This document shows positions 9,673 through 18,600 of a stretch of 64,000 bases of DNA, in pieces. Position 1 is the first letter of the stretch. Each line of letters opens with the position of its first letter. The position numbers were made by a program, and so were the translations under genes. Below the pieces are notes generated by a model that saw only the letters and a program-made list of their open reading frames with translations, had not been told where the DNA came from and made no database searches. This DNA is from Belnapia mucosa (GTDB lineage Bacteria > Pseudomonadota > Alphaproteobacteria > Acetobacterales > Acetobacteraceae): positions 27,712 through 91,711 of the forward strand of contig NZ_JAEUXJ010000017.1 in the NCBI RefSeq assembly GCF_016775475.1. Reading direction: 5' to 3'.

Positions 9673-10484
9673 CTGGGGGCGACGCCTTCTCGGCCCCGCC
9701 CGGCGCCTTCGGCAAGCTGCCGGGGCATGCAGACTTCATCCTGCGCGGCCTCCCCGCCAGCTTCGCTGATCCCTGGCACGCCTGGCTCGCGCGCGGGCTC
9801 GCGGCCGCTCGGCGGCTGATGGGGGCGCGGTTCGAATCCGCGTATATGGTGGCGCCGGTCTGGCGCTTCGCGCTGGCCCCAGGGGCCTGCGGGCCGGAGG
9901 CCGCACTGGGTATCCTCCTGCCGAGCGTGGACGCGGTGGGTCGCCTGTTCCCCCTCACCCTGGCCACCATCTCTCCGTCACTTCCGGTGCCCCTGGCACT
10001 CGCCGCGGCGCACCTATGGTTCCAGGCGCTAGAGGAGGTCGGCCGCGAGGCGCTGGCCCAGGACCCGGAGGCGGAGGCCTGGGCGTCGCACCTGGCAGGG
10101 CTCGCGCCGGGTCCGGCGCTGCGGCCCGCCGCCGCCCAGGCGGGCGGGCCGGTGCATACACGGCTTCCGGTGGATTGCGGGCATCGGGTCACCGCCCCGG
10201 CGGCCCGATGCCCCGGTTCCGCGGCAGGGGGCAATGCCCTCCTCTGGTGCTATGGCTCGCCCTTCGTCCGCTCCTGCGCGCTCGTCCTACCGAGGTTGCC
10301 GGAAGGGCCGCAATTCGCGCGGTTGCTGTGCGACCTGGCGCCGCCACCGCCCGGGGGAATGCGCCGTGAGGCCCGGCGGGCGGCGCGGCGCGGCCTCCCG
10401 TCCGGCCGCCCCGGGGCGGCGCCGCGCGCGACGGCGCCTCGTAGGTATCCGCCCTGCCTTAGTGTCCATCCGGGAACAGATTGA
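9669..10484 (+). CDS. tagF: T6SS-associated protein TagF, C-terminus reshaped by an IS
   Basis: The GTG at 9669 overlaps the tssM stop as GTGA. The product begins TGGDAFSAPPGAFGKLPGHADF, the TagF/ImpM hallmark (G-x-F/Y-G-K-L-P-x-x-G/A-D-F). TagF represses T6SS assembly post-translationally, often through Fha. The in-frame stop at 10482-10484 lies inside the IS5-family element that begins at 10462, so the last seven or so residues are IS-encoded. The preceding stretch (about residues 235-260) is Arg/Ala-rich. The 271-residue product may therefore be a truncated or chimeric form. The original end of the gene is not visible on the far side of the element. Confidence 0.85.
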   Translation: MTGGDAFSAPPGAFGKLPGHADFILRGLPASFADPWHAWLARGLAAARRLMGARFESAYMVAPVWRFALAPGACGPEAALGILLPSVDAVGRLFPLTLATISPSLPVPLALAAAHLWFQALEEVGREALAQDPEAEAWASHLAGLAPGPALRPAAAQAGGPVHTRLPVDCGHRVTAPAARCPGSAAGGNALLWCYGSPFVRSCALVLPRLPEGPQFARLLCDLAPPPPGGMRREARRAARRGLPSGRPGAAPRATAPRRYPPCLSVHPGTD

Positions 10485-11394
10485 ATGATCTGAATCGGTT
10501 GTGATTGGCTCTTGGCGGCGATGGCCGGAAGAAGAGCGTGCATGTGGACACCCGAGAACCGGCCGAAATACGACCGCAGCAAGCTCCGCTACCCGAGTGA
10601 TCTGACCGACGAGGAATGGTCGATGATCAGCCCTTTGATCCCGGGTGCGAAGGGCGGCGGCAACAAGCGGACGATTGACGTGCGCGCGGTGCTGAATGGG
10701 GTGATGTACATCCTGAGCACCGGCCGCCAATGGGCGGCGCTGCCGAAAGACCTGCCGCCGCGGAGCACGGTGAACGACTACCTCCGGCGCTGGGATGAGG
10801 ACCGGACGCTCGATCGCATCCACCACGCGCTCTACGTGCTGTGCCGGGAGCAGGCTGGACGCGAGGCCAGCCCGACGGCGGCAATCATCGATAGCCAGAG
10901 CGTGAAGAGTGCGGAAAAAGGGGGCGCTGCATCGACCCCTCGGGCTATGAAGCGGGCAAGAAGATCAAAGGCAAGAAGCGGCACGTCCTGGTCGACACCC
11001 AAGGTCTGCTGATGCAGGCCATCATCCACGCCGCCGATATCCAGGACCGCGATGGTGGCGTGCTGCTGATGGGCTCGCTGTTCGGCCTCTACCCCTTCCT
11101 GCTGAAGCTCTACGCCGACGGCGGGTACCAGGGCGCCAACTTCCAGGCCGGACTGCGCACGGCCTGCCGCCAGATCAACCTCGAGATCGTCAAGCGGTCC
11201 GAGTTGCGCAAGTTCGTCGTGCTGCCGAAGCGGTGGATTGTCGAGCGCTCCATCGCCTGGCTCAATCGCTGCCGACGATTGGCCAAGGATTGGGAGTGCC
11301 TGAACCGTCGCGCGCTTGCCTTCCTGCGCTGGGCCTCCGTCCGTCGCATGCTCCGAAGGCTATGTCAGAAAACCACATGATCCCGGACGGACTC
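10462..11394 (+). mobile_element. IS5-family element, copy A (933 bp)
   Basis: The ends are the imperfect inverted repeats GTGTCCATCCGGGAACA (left) and GAGTCCATCCGGGATCA (right, read inward). TTA lies directly outside both ends (10459-10461 and 11395-11397), which fits a 3-bp target duplication of the IS1031/IS427 type. A copy of the same length and design lies in inverted orientation at 21080-22012. The element terminates tagF. Confidence 0.9.
10542..11380 (+). CDS. IS5-family transposase, two frames joined by a -1 frameshift
   Basis: The first frame (from ATG 10542, MWTPENRPKYDRSKLRYPSD) encodes the N-terminal DUF4096-type region and a first catalytic aspartate in IIDSQSVKSAEKGG. It then runs into the A5G5 run at 10915-10924. 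A -1 shift there enters the second frame, which continues through GKKIKGKKRHVLVDTQG, LYADGGYQG (second Asp) and WIVERSIAWLNRCRRL (catalytic Glu) to 11380. This split with a slippery A/G run is normal for this IS5 subgroup, so the transposase is probably functional. The same organisation occurs in copy B and in the unrelated copy at 45.7 kb. Confidence 0.85.
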
Positions 11395-11395
11395 T

Positions 11396-11421
11396 TACGG
11401 TTAACCCACATCTTCGGTGTG
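11396..11421. repeat. Possible IS4-type terminal remnant
   Basis: The stretch GGTTAACCCACATCTTCGGT (starting at about 11400) is nearly the same as CGTTACCCACATCTTCAGT at about 19864, just upstream of the broken IS4-type transposase. It probably is a left-over end of the same kind of element, lying between IS5 copy A and the IS3 element. Confidence 0.4.
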
Positions 11422-11482
11422 CTCCGATGGAAATGCCGAAGGTGATGTACCGCCCGCGGTTTCTGAGACACCTGATTGAAGG

Positions 11483-12377
11483 CTATGCGGCGAGAGCCGC
11501 GGTTGAAAGCTGATCCTGGCGAACGGCGTCCGGTGTTCTGAAGCCGGTGGCGCTCAATGAGCCATGTCGAGTTGTAAGTTTTGCGGAACTCGAGGAGTGC
11601 CTGGCGGAGCTGCTCGACGGTGTCGAGGGTCCGGACCCAGAGGAGGTTTTCTTTCAAGGTGCGGATGAAGCGTTCGGCGCAGCCATTCCCCTCGGGCGCC
11701 CGCACGAAAGCGGGCGAGCTCTCGATGCCGAGGAACTTCAGCCTGCCTTGGAAGGCGTCGGACATGTACTGGCTGCCGTGGTCATGGCGCAGCGACAGGC
11801 CAGTCGCGATGTCCTTGGCGAAGCCGCCGAAGTGCTGGCGCACGCCTTGGCGGAGAGGTTCAAGGGCCTCGAAGCGGGTGCCGCGCCGGGCGGCGTGGAG
11901 GCCGACGCACTCGGCGCCGTGGTGATCGATGGCGACGAACACCGCCGCTTGGCCCTCGCCCGTCCAAGTGGTGGTCATGTCAGTAGCCCACATGGTGTCC
12001 AGGGTGTCGGGGATGATGGTGCCGTCGTGGTTGCGCGGGCCTCGAGGCGCTCCGACCCGAGACGGGGCGAGCAGGCCGTGCTCGTGCATGAGCCGCGGTA
12101 CCCGGCGCCTGGAGGTCCGGACCTCCCTCATACGCAGCCTTGCCCAGACCTTTCGGTGACCTTCGCCATGGAAGGGACTGGCCGCGAGGACGGCCCGGGT
12201 CGCCTCCAGCAGCGCCGCATCCGGCATTGGCCCGGTGGGCCCTCAACGTCCAGGTGGCTCCACCCGGGACGGCAGGCGCTGGCGGTAGACGGTGGCGCGG
12301 GCTGCCCGCCAGACCCGGCACACCCGGGCCAGCAGGCCATGGGCCCTGCCGCTGCTGGGCGAGGCGGTCAGGCTCAT
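11483..12377 (-). pseudogene. IS3-family orfB (rve integrase), broken
   Basis: Read from ATG 12377, the frame begins MSLTASPSSGRAHGLLARV, then meets a stop at 12243-12245 after 44 residues. Past that stop the same frame continues with the full DDE core: TMWATDMTTTWTG (first Asp), SLRHDHGSQYMSD (second Asp) and PEGNGCAERFIRTLKENL (Glu). A second lesion near 11535 shifts the last part. In the alternative frame the expected ending runs to a stop at 11483-11485. The premature TGA looks like a single CGA-to-TGA change. Without readthrough the element cannot transpose itself. Confidence 0.85.
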
Positions 12378-12718
12378 GGCCGTGACCTCCGCTGGATCAA
12401 AGGGCGGCCGCCCTCCAGAGCCGCCACCTTTGCCTCCAGCAGCTCGCGCTCAAGCAGCATCTCACCCAGCCTAGCCTTGAGCCGTTCGCTCTCCAGCGCC
12501 TCGCCGTCGCTATGCCGTGCCGCCAAGCTCGCCTCGCCAGCCGCCAGGAAGGCGTCGCGCCAGCCACTCAGCGTCGCCGCTGTGATGCCCAGCGCCCGCG
12601 AAACCGTCTCCAGATCCTCGCCCCGAAGCAGCCGCAGCACCGCATCCCGCTTGCGCTGCCGCGACATCCGCCCACCCCGGCCAGGACCAGCGGCATCCGT
12701 CGTCTCTGTCGTCATCAT
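12374..12718 (-). CDS. IS3-family orfA (helix-turn-helix, leucine zipper)
   Basis: This roughly 114-aa product has a helix-turn-helix segment (RKRDAVLRLLRGEDLETVSR, then LGITAATLSGWRDAFL) and a C-terminal coiled coil (ESERLKARLGEMLLERELLE). This is the DNA-binding OrfA of IS3 elements. The start chosen is the Met at 12718 (MMTTETTD). An open frame extends to 12790 but lies in the terminal region. Its stop overlaps the orfB start by ATGA. Confidence 0.8.
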   Translation of the reverse strand: MMTTETTDAAGPGRGGRMSRQRKRDAVLRLLRGEDLETVSRALGITAATLSGWRDAFLAAGEASLAARHSDGEALESERLKARLGEMLLERELLEAKVAALEGGRPLIQRRSRP

Positions 12719-12855
12719 GCACCCCACCCGCGGATACCGTCCGCTTACGGAGTGTCTCGACCAACCGTGGGGCGGAGGAGGGGCCGCCACCGCCCACAGC
12801 GAAGTTCAAGATCTCTACCCGAAAGTGTCGAGCCTGACATGCCGAACGGCTGAGA

Positions 12856-13074
12856 ATGATCCGGTTGCGAATGGTGGTCGGGCGGGAGTTGGACAACAGA
12901 AGGATTGGCGACCTGTCGGAGATTGTTCGCTCCCTTGAGCTCCTCGCCAGGGACGTGGAAAAGCTACTGATCCGGCGGCACTGGCGTGAGGGCGATCTGG
13001 CACTACTGGAACTGGAAGCAGCAGCAGCCCGGCTGGGGCTGCACGTTCTAGACCAGGCATCGGTACGAGAGTGA
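12856..13074 (+). CDS. Small hypothetical protein, 72 aa
   Basis: The product begins MIRLRMVVGRELDNRRIGDL and is a strongly amphipathic, Glu/Leu/Arg-rich helix (ELLARDVEKLLIRRHW, DLALLELEAAAARLG). No family is recognised. It starts 17 bp outside the IS3 end, so it may be the tail of a gene cut by that insertion. The composition looks protein-like but there is no motif or neighbour to define a role. Confidence 0.4.
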   Translation: MIRLRMVVGRELDNRRIGDLSEIVRSLELLARDVEKLLIRRHWREGDLALLELEAAAARLGLHVLDQASVRE

Positions 13075-13590
13075 CGGTGCTGGCTCCAGGAGCTACTGCC
13101 TCTGGGCCAGTCAGCTATGCTGTGGCCATCCTATGTCTTGGTTGCCGTGCTTTAGCCGCGCTGCGGCGGGTGTGTTGCCCGCCTGCATCAAGTGCGCCCG
13201 GGCGGCGACATAGGCGCAGAGCGTCTTCAGTGCCAAGGCCTGCAGGGCATAGACCTGGGCGGCGGCCAGGGCTGCGGCACCAGCTGGAGCAAGGGTTCGG
13301 CTCTCTTAGACCGGCACCACCGCCGGCGGTCCAGCCTCGGCCGCTGCCCCGCCATCCTGTTGTCCATGTCCCCTGCCCCGTCCCCGGTAAGGCCTAGATT
13401 CTCGCGGTTCACCGCGATGCGGCAAGTCTTCCTTCACTTGTGGTAAGGGCGGCATCGCATGTGAGGGGAAGCTTACCGCAACTGCGGGAAACCGGCGCTT
13501 CCAGTGCGGCAAACCGTCCATCAAGCTGTCCTGAGGCATCTTGTTGCACGAGTGGCCCAGTTGAGCGCGTTGGAGTAAGCTGGCGTAGGG
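13075..13590. other. Non-coding or decayed stretch
   Basis: No intact gene is supported. On the minus strand at about 13150-13320 a frame reads AAAQVYALQALALKTLCAYV, which looks like a decayed protein fragment interrupted by stops. The expected start of the IS630 transposase lies near 13590 but no clean initiation codon is visible. Confidence 0.35.
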
Positions 13591-14660
13591 CGAGCCCTCG
13601 AACCTCGAGCGCCCGCGGCGAGTTGGAGGCACGGCTGCGCCGTCGGAAGGTGGGCCGTAACGACGCGCTGCGGGCACAGATCGTGCTGCTGGCGGCCGAG
13701 GGGTTGAGCAACCTGGCGGTCGTGGAGCGGCTCGGGGTGGCCCGCATGACGGTGGCCGTGTGGCGGCGCCGTTTCGCCGAGCGGCGGATGGATGGGTTGG
13801 CCGAGGAGCCTCGTCCGGGCGCGCCGCAGACCGTCAGCGACGAGAAGGTAGCGGAGGTCGTGACGACGACATTGGAGACCCTGCCGGCGGGTCGGACGCA
13901 CTGGAGTTCGCGCGGCATGGCAAGGGCGGCCGGGCTGGTGCAGCGCATCTGGAAAGCGTTTTTCGCTCCAGCCGCACCGGGCTGAGACCTTCAAGCTCTC
14001 GGCCGATCCGTTGTTTGTCGAGAAGGTCCGCGACATCGTCGGCCTCTATCTCAGCCCACCGGAGCACGCCTTTGTGCTGTGCGTCGACGAGAAAAGCCAG
14101 ATCCAGGCCCTCGACCGGGCGCAGCCACTGCTGCCGCTGCGCCCTGGCCAGGTCGAGCGGTGCACACACGACTACGAGCGCTGCGGCCCGACATCGCTGT
14201 TCGCCGCACTCGACGTGAAGGCCGGCACCGTCATTGGCAAGTGTATGCCGCGGCACAGGGCCGCGGAGTTCCGACGCTTCCTTGACACGGTCGAGACCCG
14301 CGTGCCGGCGAACCTTGATGTCCACGTGTTGATGGACAACGCTGCAAGCCACAAGACGAAGCTCATTCAGAACTGGTTCGCCAAGCGGCCGCGCTGGCAC
14401 GTCCACTATACGCCGACCTCGGCCTCCTGGATCAACCAAGTCGAGCGGTTCTTTGCGCTGTTGACCGACGACGCCATCCGGCGAAGCGCTCACCGCTCAA
14501 CAGCCGAACTCGAGGCCGCCATCAAAGCCTATATCGACGCGCACAACGCCGAGCCGAAGCCATTCACTTGGACGAAAAGCGCCGAAGACATCCTTGCTGC
14601 CGTCCAACGCTTCTGCCAACGCACCGTGCACGTTCAAGCAAAGTGCCGGAAATTTCAATA
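13591..14660 (+). pseudogene. IS630-family transposase, frameshifted
   Basis: The first frame encodes the helix-turn-helix half (RRRKVGRNDALRAQIVLLAA, LSNLAVVERLGVARMTVAVW) and ends at 13985. The second frame, from about 13955 and open to 14844, encodes the DDE half: LCVDEKSQIQALDRAQPLLP, HVLMDNAASHKTKLI and TPTSASWINQVERFFALLT. The frames would join at a run of five T near 13960 (AAAGCGTTTTTCGC), where four would keep the protein continuous. A short in-frame loss is also apparent at GLVQRIW. The C-terminus ends near 14660. The element is probably dead. Confidence 0.85.
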
Positions 14661-14668
14661 TCAGGATA

Positions 14669-14851
14669 CTAGGCCTGGCCGCCGGGCGTGGTCCGCCGCG
14701 GCGCCTGCCATCCGGCGACCGCGGCCTCGTCGAGCCAGAGCGTCAGGTCACCCCGCCGCCTCAGCCCGGCCTCATAGGCCGGCCAGTTCCGGACCCGGTA
14801 GCGAGCCTTCGGGATGCGGTGGCAGCGGGCGGCGTTGTGCTTGAAAGGCAT
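14669..14851 (-). pseudogene. IS5/IS903-type transposase, N-terminal fragment
   Basis: From ATG 14851 the product reads MPFKHNAARCHRIPKARYRV and continues with EAGLRRRGDLTLWLDEAAV and APRRTTPGGQA, then stops. This is the first 60 residues of transposases that normally exceed 300 aa. The catalytic core is absent, so this is a residual end. Confidence 0.8.
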
Positions 14852-14952
14852 GCTCGGGAGCGTAACGGTTCGGCCGTAGCCGGGCCACCCGCCCCGGCTC
14901 CCGGCGGTTCCCTGCACCAACACCAACGCACACGGCACGTGCAAACTCAAGC

Positions 14953-15651
14953 TCAGGTCGTGAAGAAATCTCGGCCAACACTCCTGACGTCCTCCTCAGG
15001 GTGGTTCACAGCCTCTTCGGCGAGTTTCCGCGCAAGGTCCATGTCGACCTCTTTGTACAGTTCGAGCAGCCATCCGAACTCCTCGTAGGAGGCATCCTGA
15101 AGGATGGGCTTCGCAGCTTGCTCCAGATGGACTTTGAGCCACTCCGTAGGCAGGGAGAGCACTATCCTCCTGCTAAGGTGAGTCTGGCCGTGAGTGTAGC
15201 TCGCCAAGGCCAAGAGGTCTTCCAGCAGCTCCATCTTCTGGTGCGGCTTTAGAAGTGCAGCGGTGTCCAGTGCTGCCCGCCTGCATCTTCCGGTGGCGTT
15301 CATGGCGTGCCGCAGAATCTCCACGGCAGAATCGCATTCTCTCAAGAAGCCATCCTGCGCCAAGCGGGAAGATCTGTGCGCGCTCACGAAGCTGCGCCAG
15401 AGTTCCTGATCCTGTCGGGTCGGCTCTTCGCCGCTGCTTCCGTGGTCGGTATCAGCCAAGGCCTCTCTGACTTCCTCCGCCGCGGATTCGTTTTCCCACG
15501 AGGACGGGCCGTGGTGTAGGAGGCCACTCAAGCTGCCCTGACTCCGTGCCACCAGCTCATGGCGTGCTCGGATTTTGTTCTCGTACGCTGCAACGACATC
15601 CCGCCAAAGCTTCGCGCAAATCTCGCGCCGGGAGTCCGACTTCCTGGTCAT
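14953..15651 (-). CDS. Candidate immunity protein for the Rhs toxin, unknown family
   Basis: This 232-aa, mostly helical, acidic protein has no recognised family. It starts MTRKSDSRREICAKLWRDVV. Its second half has repeated helical hairpins resembling HEAT-like units (EWLKVHLEQAAKPILQ, GWLLELYKEVDMDLARKLAE). Its ATG lies 4 bp after the rhs stop, with the GGGAG ribosome site overlapping that stop, so the two are co-translated. Polymorphic toxin genes are normally followed directly by their immunity gene, and that context is the main reason for the call. It is far longer than the 77-residue Tsi2 that neutralises Tse2, so it would be an unrelated inhibitor. No signal peptide is seen, which fits a cytoplasmic target. 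Confidence 0.6.
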   Translation of the reverse strand: MTRKSDSRREICAKLWRDVVAAYENKIRARHELVARSQGSLSGLLHHGPSSWENESAAEEVREALADTDHGSSGEEPTRQDQELWRSFVSAHRSSRLAQDGFLRECDSAVEILRHAMNATGRCRRAALDTAALLKPHQKMELLEDLLALASYTHGQTHLSRRIVLSLPTEWLKVHLEQAAKPILQDASYEEFGWLLELYKEVDMDLARKLAEEAVNHPEEDVRSVGRDFFTT

Positions 15652-15655
15652 CTCC

Positions 15656-18600
15656 CTAGCTCCCGTTTTCCTTCACCGTCTTAATCTCCCCGAACTTCTT
15701 CAGGAACTCCTCGGCCGACATCGGGCGGGTGGGGTATATGGTGTGATGCGTCGGCCCATGTGGCCCACCCACGTCTTTACCATCGGCCCGAATCCCAAGC
15801 CCCTCCGGCAGCTCGGTCCCGGCCGGGACTTTGTATGGCGTGAACCCCGATGGCAGTTTGTTCTTGTCGGCAAAGGATGAGGCTCCGTCGGGCCAACCAT
15901 CCGGAGGGCCTGGCTCCAGATTTCCTTCGGCATCCGGGATGAGATCTGAATTCTGGTTTGGCTTCGTGTTGACCCCTTTTATGCGGGGCGGACGAGGTGC
16001 AGTCTTATTCCCGCCGATATAGACATCCTGCGGCACCGTCGTCTGGTGCCCTCCTTTGTCCCCTTTGCCATCGTCTCCGCCGCCCCCGGTGGAGGCCATG
16101 GCGGCGGCCGTACCGCCGCCGACCGCCGCCCCGGTGCCAGCAGCAGCCATCGTCCCCACGGACACCCCTGGCACCGTGACCGTCGTGGCGCTCACGGGAA
16201 CCCCAGCATAGGCGGGCTGCAGCACCGGCAGGCGGAACGAGGACGGTGGGAAGCCACCGCTACCGTTGATGACCCCGCCCAGGGCGCCGAAGGCTCCTCC
16301 CAGCGCGACCGACTGGGCGAAGTCGCCCCAGTCCCACGGCATTCCCGGCGTGAAGGCGCAGGTCGCCGTATAGCTGATGGCGCCGCTCGCCATGCCGGCG
16401 CCGATGAAGGCCGGTATCCCCACCGGCCCCAAGAGGAACGGCAGTGCGGAGAGCGCCCCAACCACCGCGCCCTTCAAGGCCGCACCCAAGATGCAGCTCA
16501 GGCAGAAATGCTCCTGGTTCAGCGCCTCATTCAGCCCGAAGCCCACCGCTCCCGCCGCCGCCCCGGCGGCGACCAGCAGCAGCGGCCCGGAGATCGGCGC
16601 CGTCATGACGACGAGGGCGCCAACCGCGACGCTCGCCGCCACCACGGCGATCGTCTTCCAGCTCAACAGACCGAGCGGATCGCCGTAGTTAATCGGATCG
16701 TTGCCGCAGTAGCGGTAGAGGTTCAGGCCGGCGAGGTAGCTCACTGGGTCGCGGCTGGTGTACCGCCCCAGCCGGGGGTCGTAGTAACGGAATCGGTTGT
16801 AGTGCAGGCCGGTTTCCTCGTCCTCGTACTGGCCCGTCAGCCGCCACGGCTGGCGAACCTGCCCGATGGCGATGCGTGCCTCGCCGAAGGCGGCGTAGTC
16901 CGCCTCCCACACGATTCCCCCATGCGTATCGGTCAGCCGGCGCGGCACCCCCGAATGATCGGTGTGGTACTGGTAGACCCTGCCGGCCTCGCGCAGCAGC
17001 AGCGGGACATGGGACTGCGGCCAGTAGAGATAGTCCCGGACCTGCCTCTCGGGCGCTGGCGGCCTCACTGTTCCGCCATGCCTGGCGGTTTCGCCAACCT
17101 CCCGGATCAGATGCTCCCCCGCCCAGACGTAGCGGGTGGAGGTGGTGCACTCCAACCCCGCGGGCCCGTAGCGCGAGGACTCCTTGCGCACGCGGCGACC
17201 CAGCGCATCGTAGCCGTAGCGGACACGCCACCGCCCCTCCTGCTCGGCCAGGACCAGGCGGTTGGACAGGTCGTAGCGGTAGCGCCAGCAAGCCGCGCCG
17301 CTACGCCGCTCGACCAGGTTGCCCCGCTCGTCATAGGTGCAGCGCAGATCACCCTGGGCGAGAAGCTGGTTCAGCGCGTTGTGAAGCGCCGCCTGGCCGT
17401 TGCTCCGCACCCGGTTGCCGGCGCCGTCATAGGCGAAGCGCTCGCTCGCTCCGGGTGAGAGGCCGTAGACGGCAAGGAGCTGCCCCTCGGCGTCGTATTC
17501 GTAGCGCGCGATGCCGAGGCGGGAATCGGCCCTCTCGCGCAGCCGGTCCTCACTATCGTAGCTATAGGCGGTCTCGAAGAGCAGCTCGGCCGCGCGCTCC
17601 ACCCTCAGCGAGGTCGTGTGGCCCGCGGGGCCCTGCCGCGCGGTGGCGACGAGACCTTCCGGCGAAATCAGCCGCCACGCACTGTCCTGGCGCGCATACT
17701 CGAGCCGGTACCGGCGCCCGGTCCAGTCCGTGATGGCTGTCAGCCGGAGGTCGGCGTCGCGCTCGTAGCCGATCGTCTCGCCCGTGGGGTAGGTGAACCC
17801 AACCAGCGTGCCGGACTCGTCGTACGCGTAGCGCATGACAGCATCGCCCTGGCGCTCCTCCACCAGGCGCCCGGCGCCGTCATAGGCGAAGGTGATCTCG
17901 CCCAGGGCATTGCGGGCGGCGACCAGCCTTCCCGCCGCGTCGTACTGGAAGCTCGCTTCGCTGCCATCAGTCCCGGCCAGCCGGGTGACATGGCCGGCGT
18001 CGTCGCAGGTGACTTCCAGGCCGACGTCGCCGGGCAGGAGGATGGCCCGGAGGCGGCCCTGTGGGTCGTACCGGTAGCCCTCCCGACTGCCATCCTGGTA
18101 CACCATGGCGTCCGGTCGGCGCCACTGCCCGTACTCGAACCGGGTGGTGGCGCCGTTATCGTCGGTAAGCGCCGCCAGCTCGTCCTCGTCGTAGGTGAAG
18201 CGCTCGGTGCGGCCGAGGCGGTCGGTGAGGGCAGTGACGAAGCGGCCGGCCTCATCGTGGATTCCCGGCGATCCGGTGTCGCGGTATTGGATGCTGGCGC
18301 GCGATCCGTCCGGGAATCCCAACGCCTGCAGCCGCCCGTGCTCGTCATGCACCGCACGGAAGCGCTCCTCACCGTCCCGCGCCACGCGTGCGAGCCGCCC
18401 AGTTGCGTCGTAGGACAGGTTCAGGATCGAGCCCGAAGGCAGCGAGAACTCCAGCAACCTGCCGTCCGGGTCGTTGGTCAGGCGCCACCTGCGGCCGAGC
18501 GGGCTCGTGGCGCCGCCGACGAAGCCTTGTCGATCGAAGGACAAGCGCGTGGTGTGCCCCTTGCGGTCCGTGAGCAGGATATCCTCGGTCTTCGTCTCCC

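Larger units (their letters stand above)
11446..12839 (-). mobile_element. IS3-family element, decayed
   Basis: Imperfect ends reading inward are TGTACCGCCCGCGGTTTCTG at the right (from 11446) and TGTCAGGCTCGACACTTTCG at the left (ending 12839). Both start with TGT and share GC-CG and TTTC positions. Inside are orfA and a mutated orfB on the minus strand in the usual IS3 order, coupled by ATGA. I see no convincing target duplication. Confidence 0.65.

Noticed and set aside
11547..12938. 463-codon plus-strand frame across the IS3 element
   Set aside because: Antisense of orfB/orfA, and the amino-acid pattern has no family resemblance.
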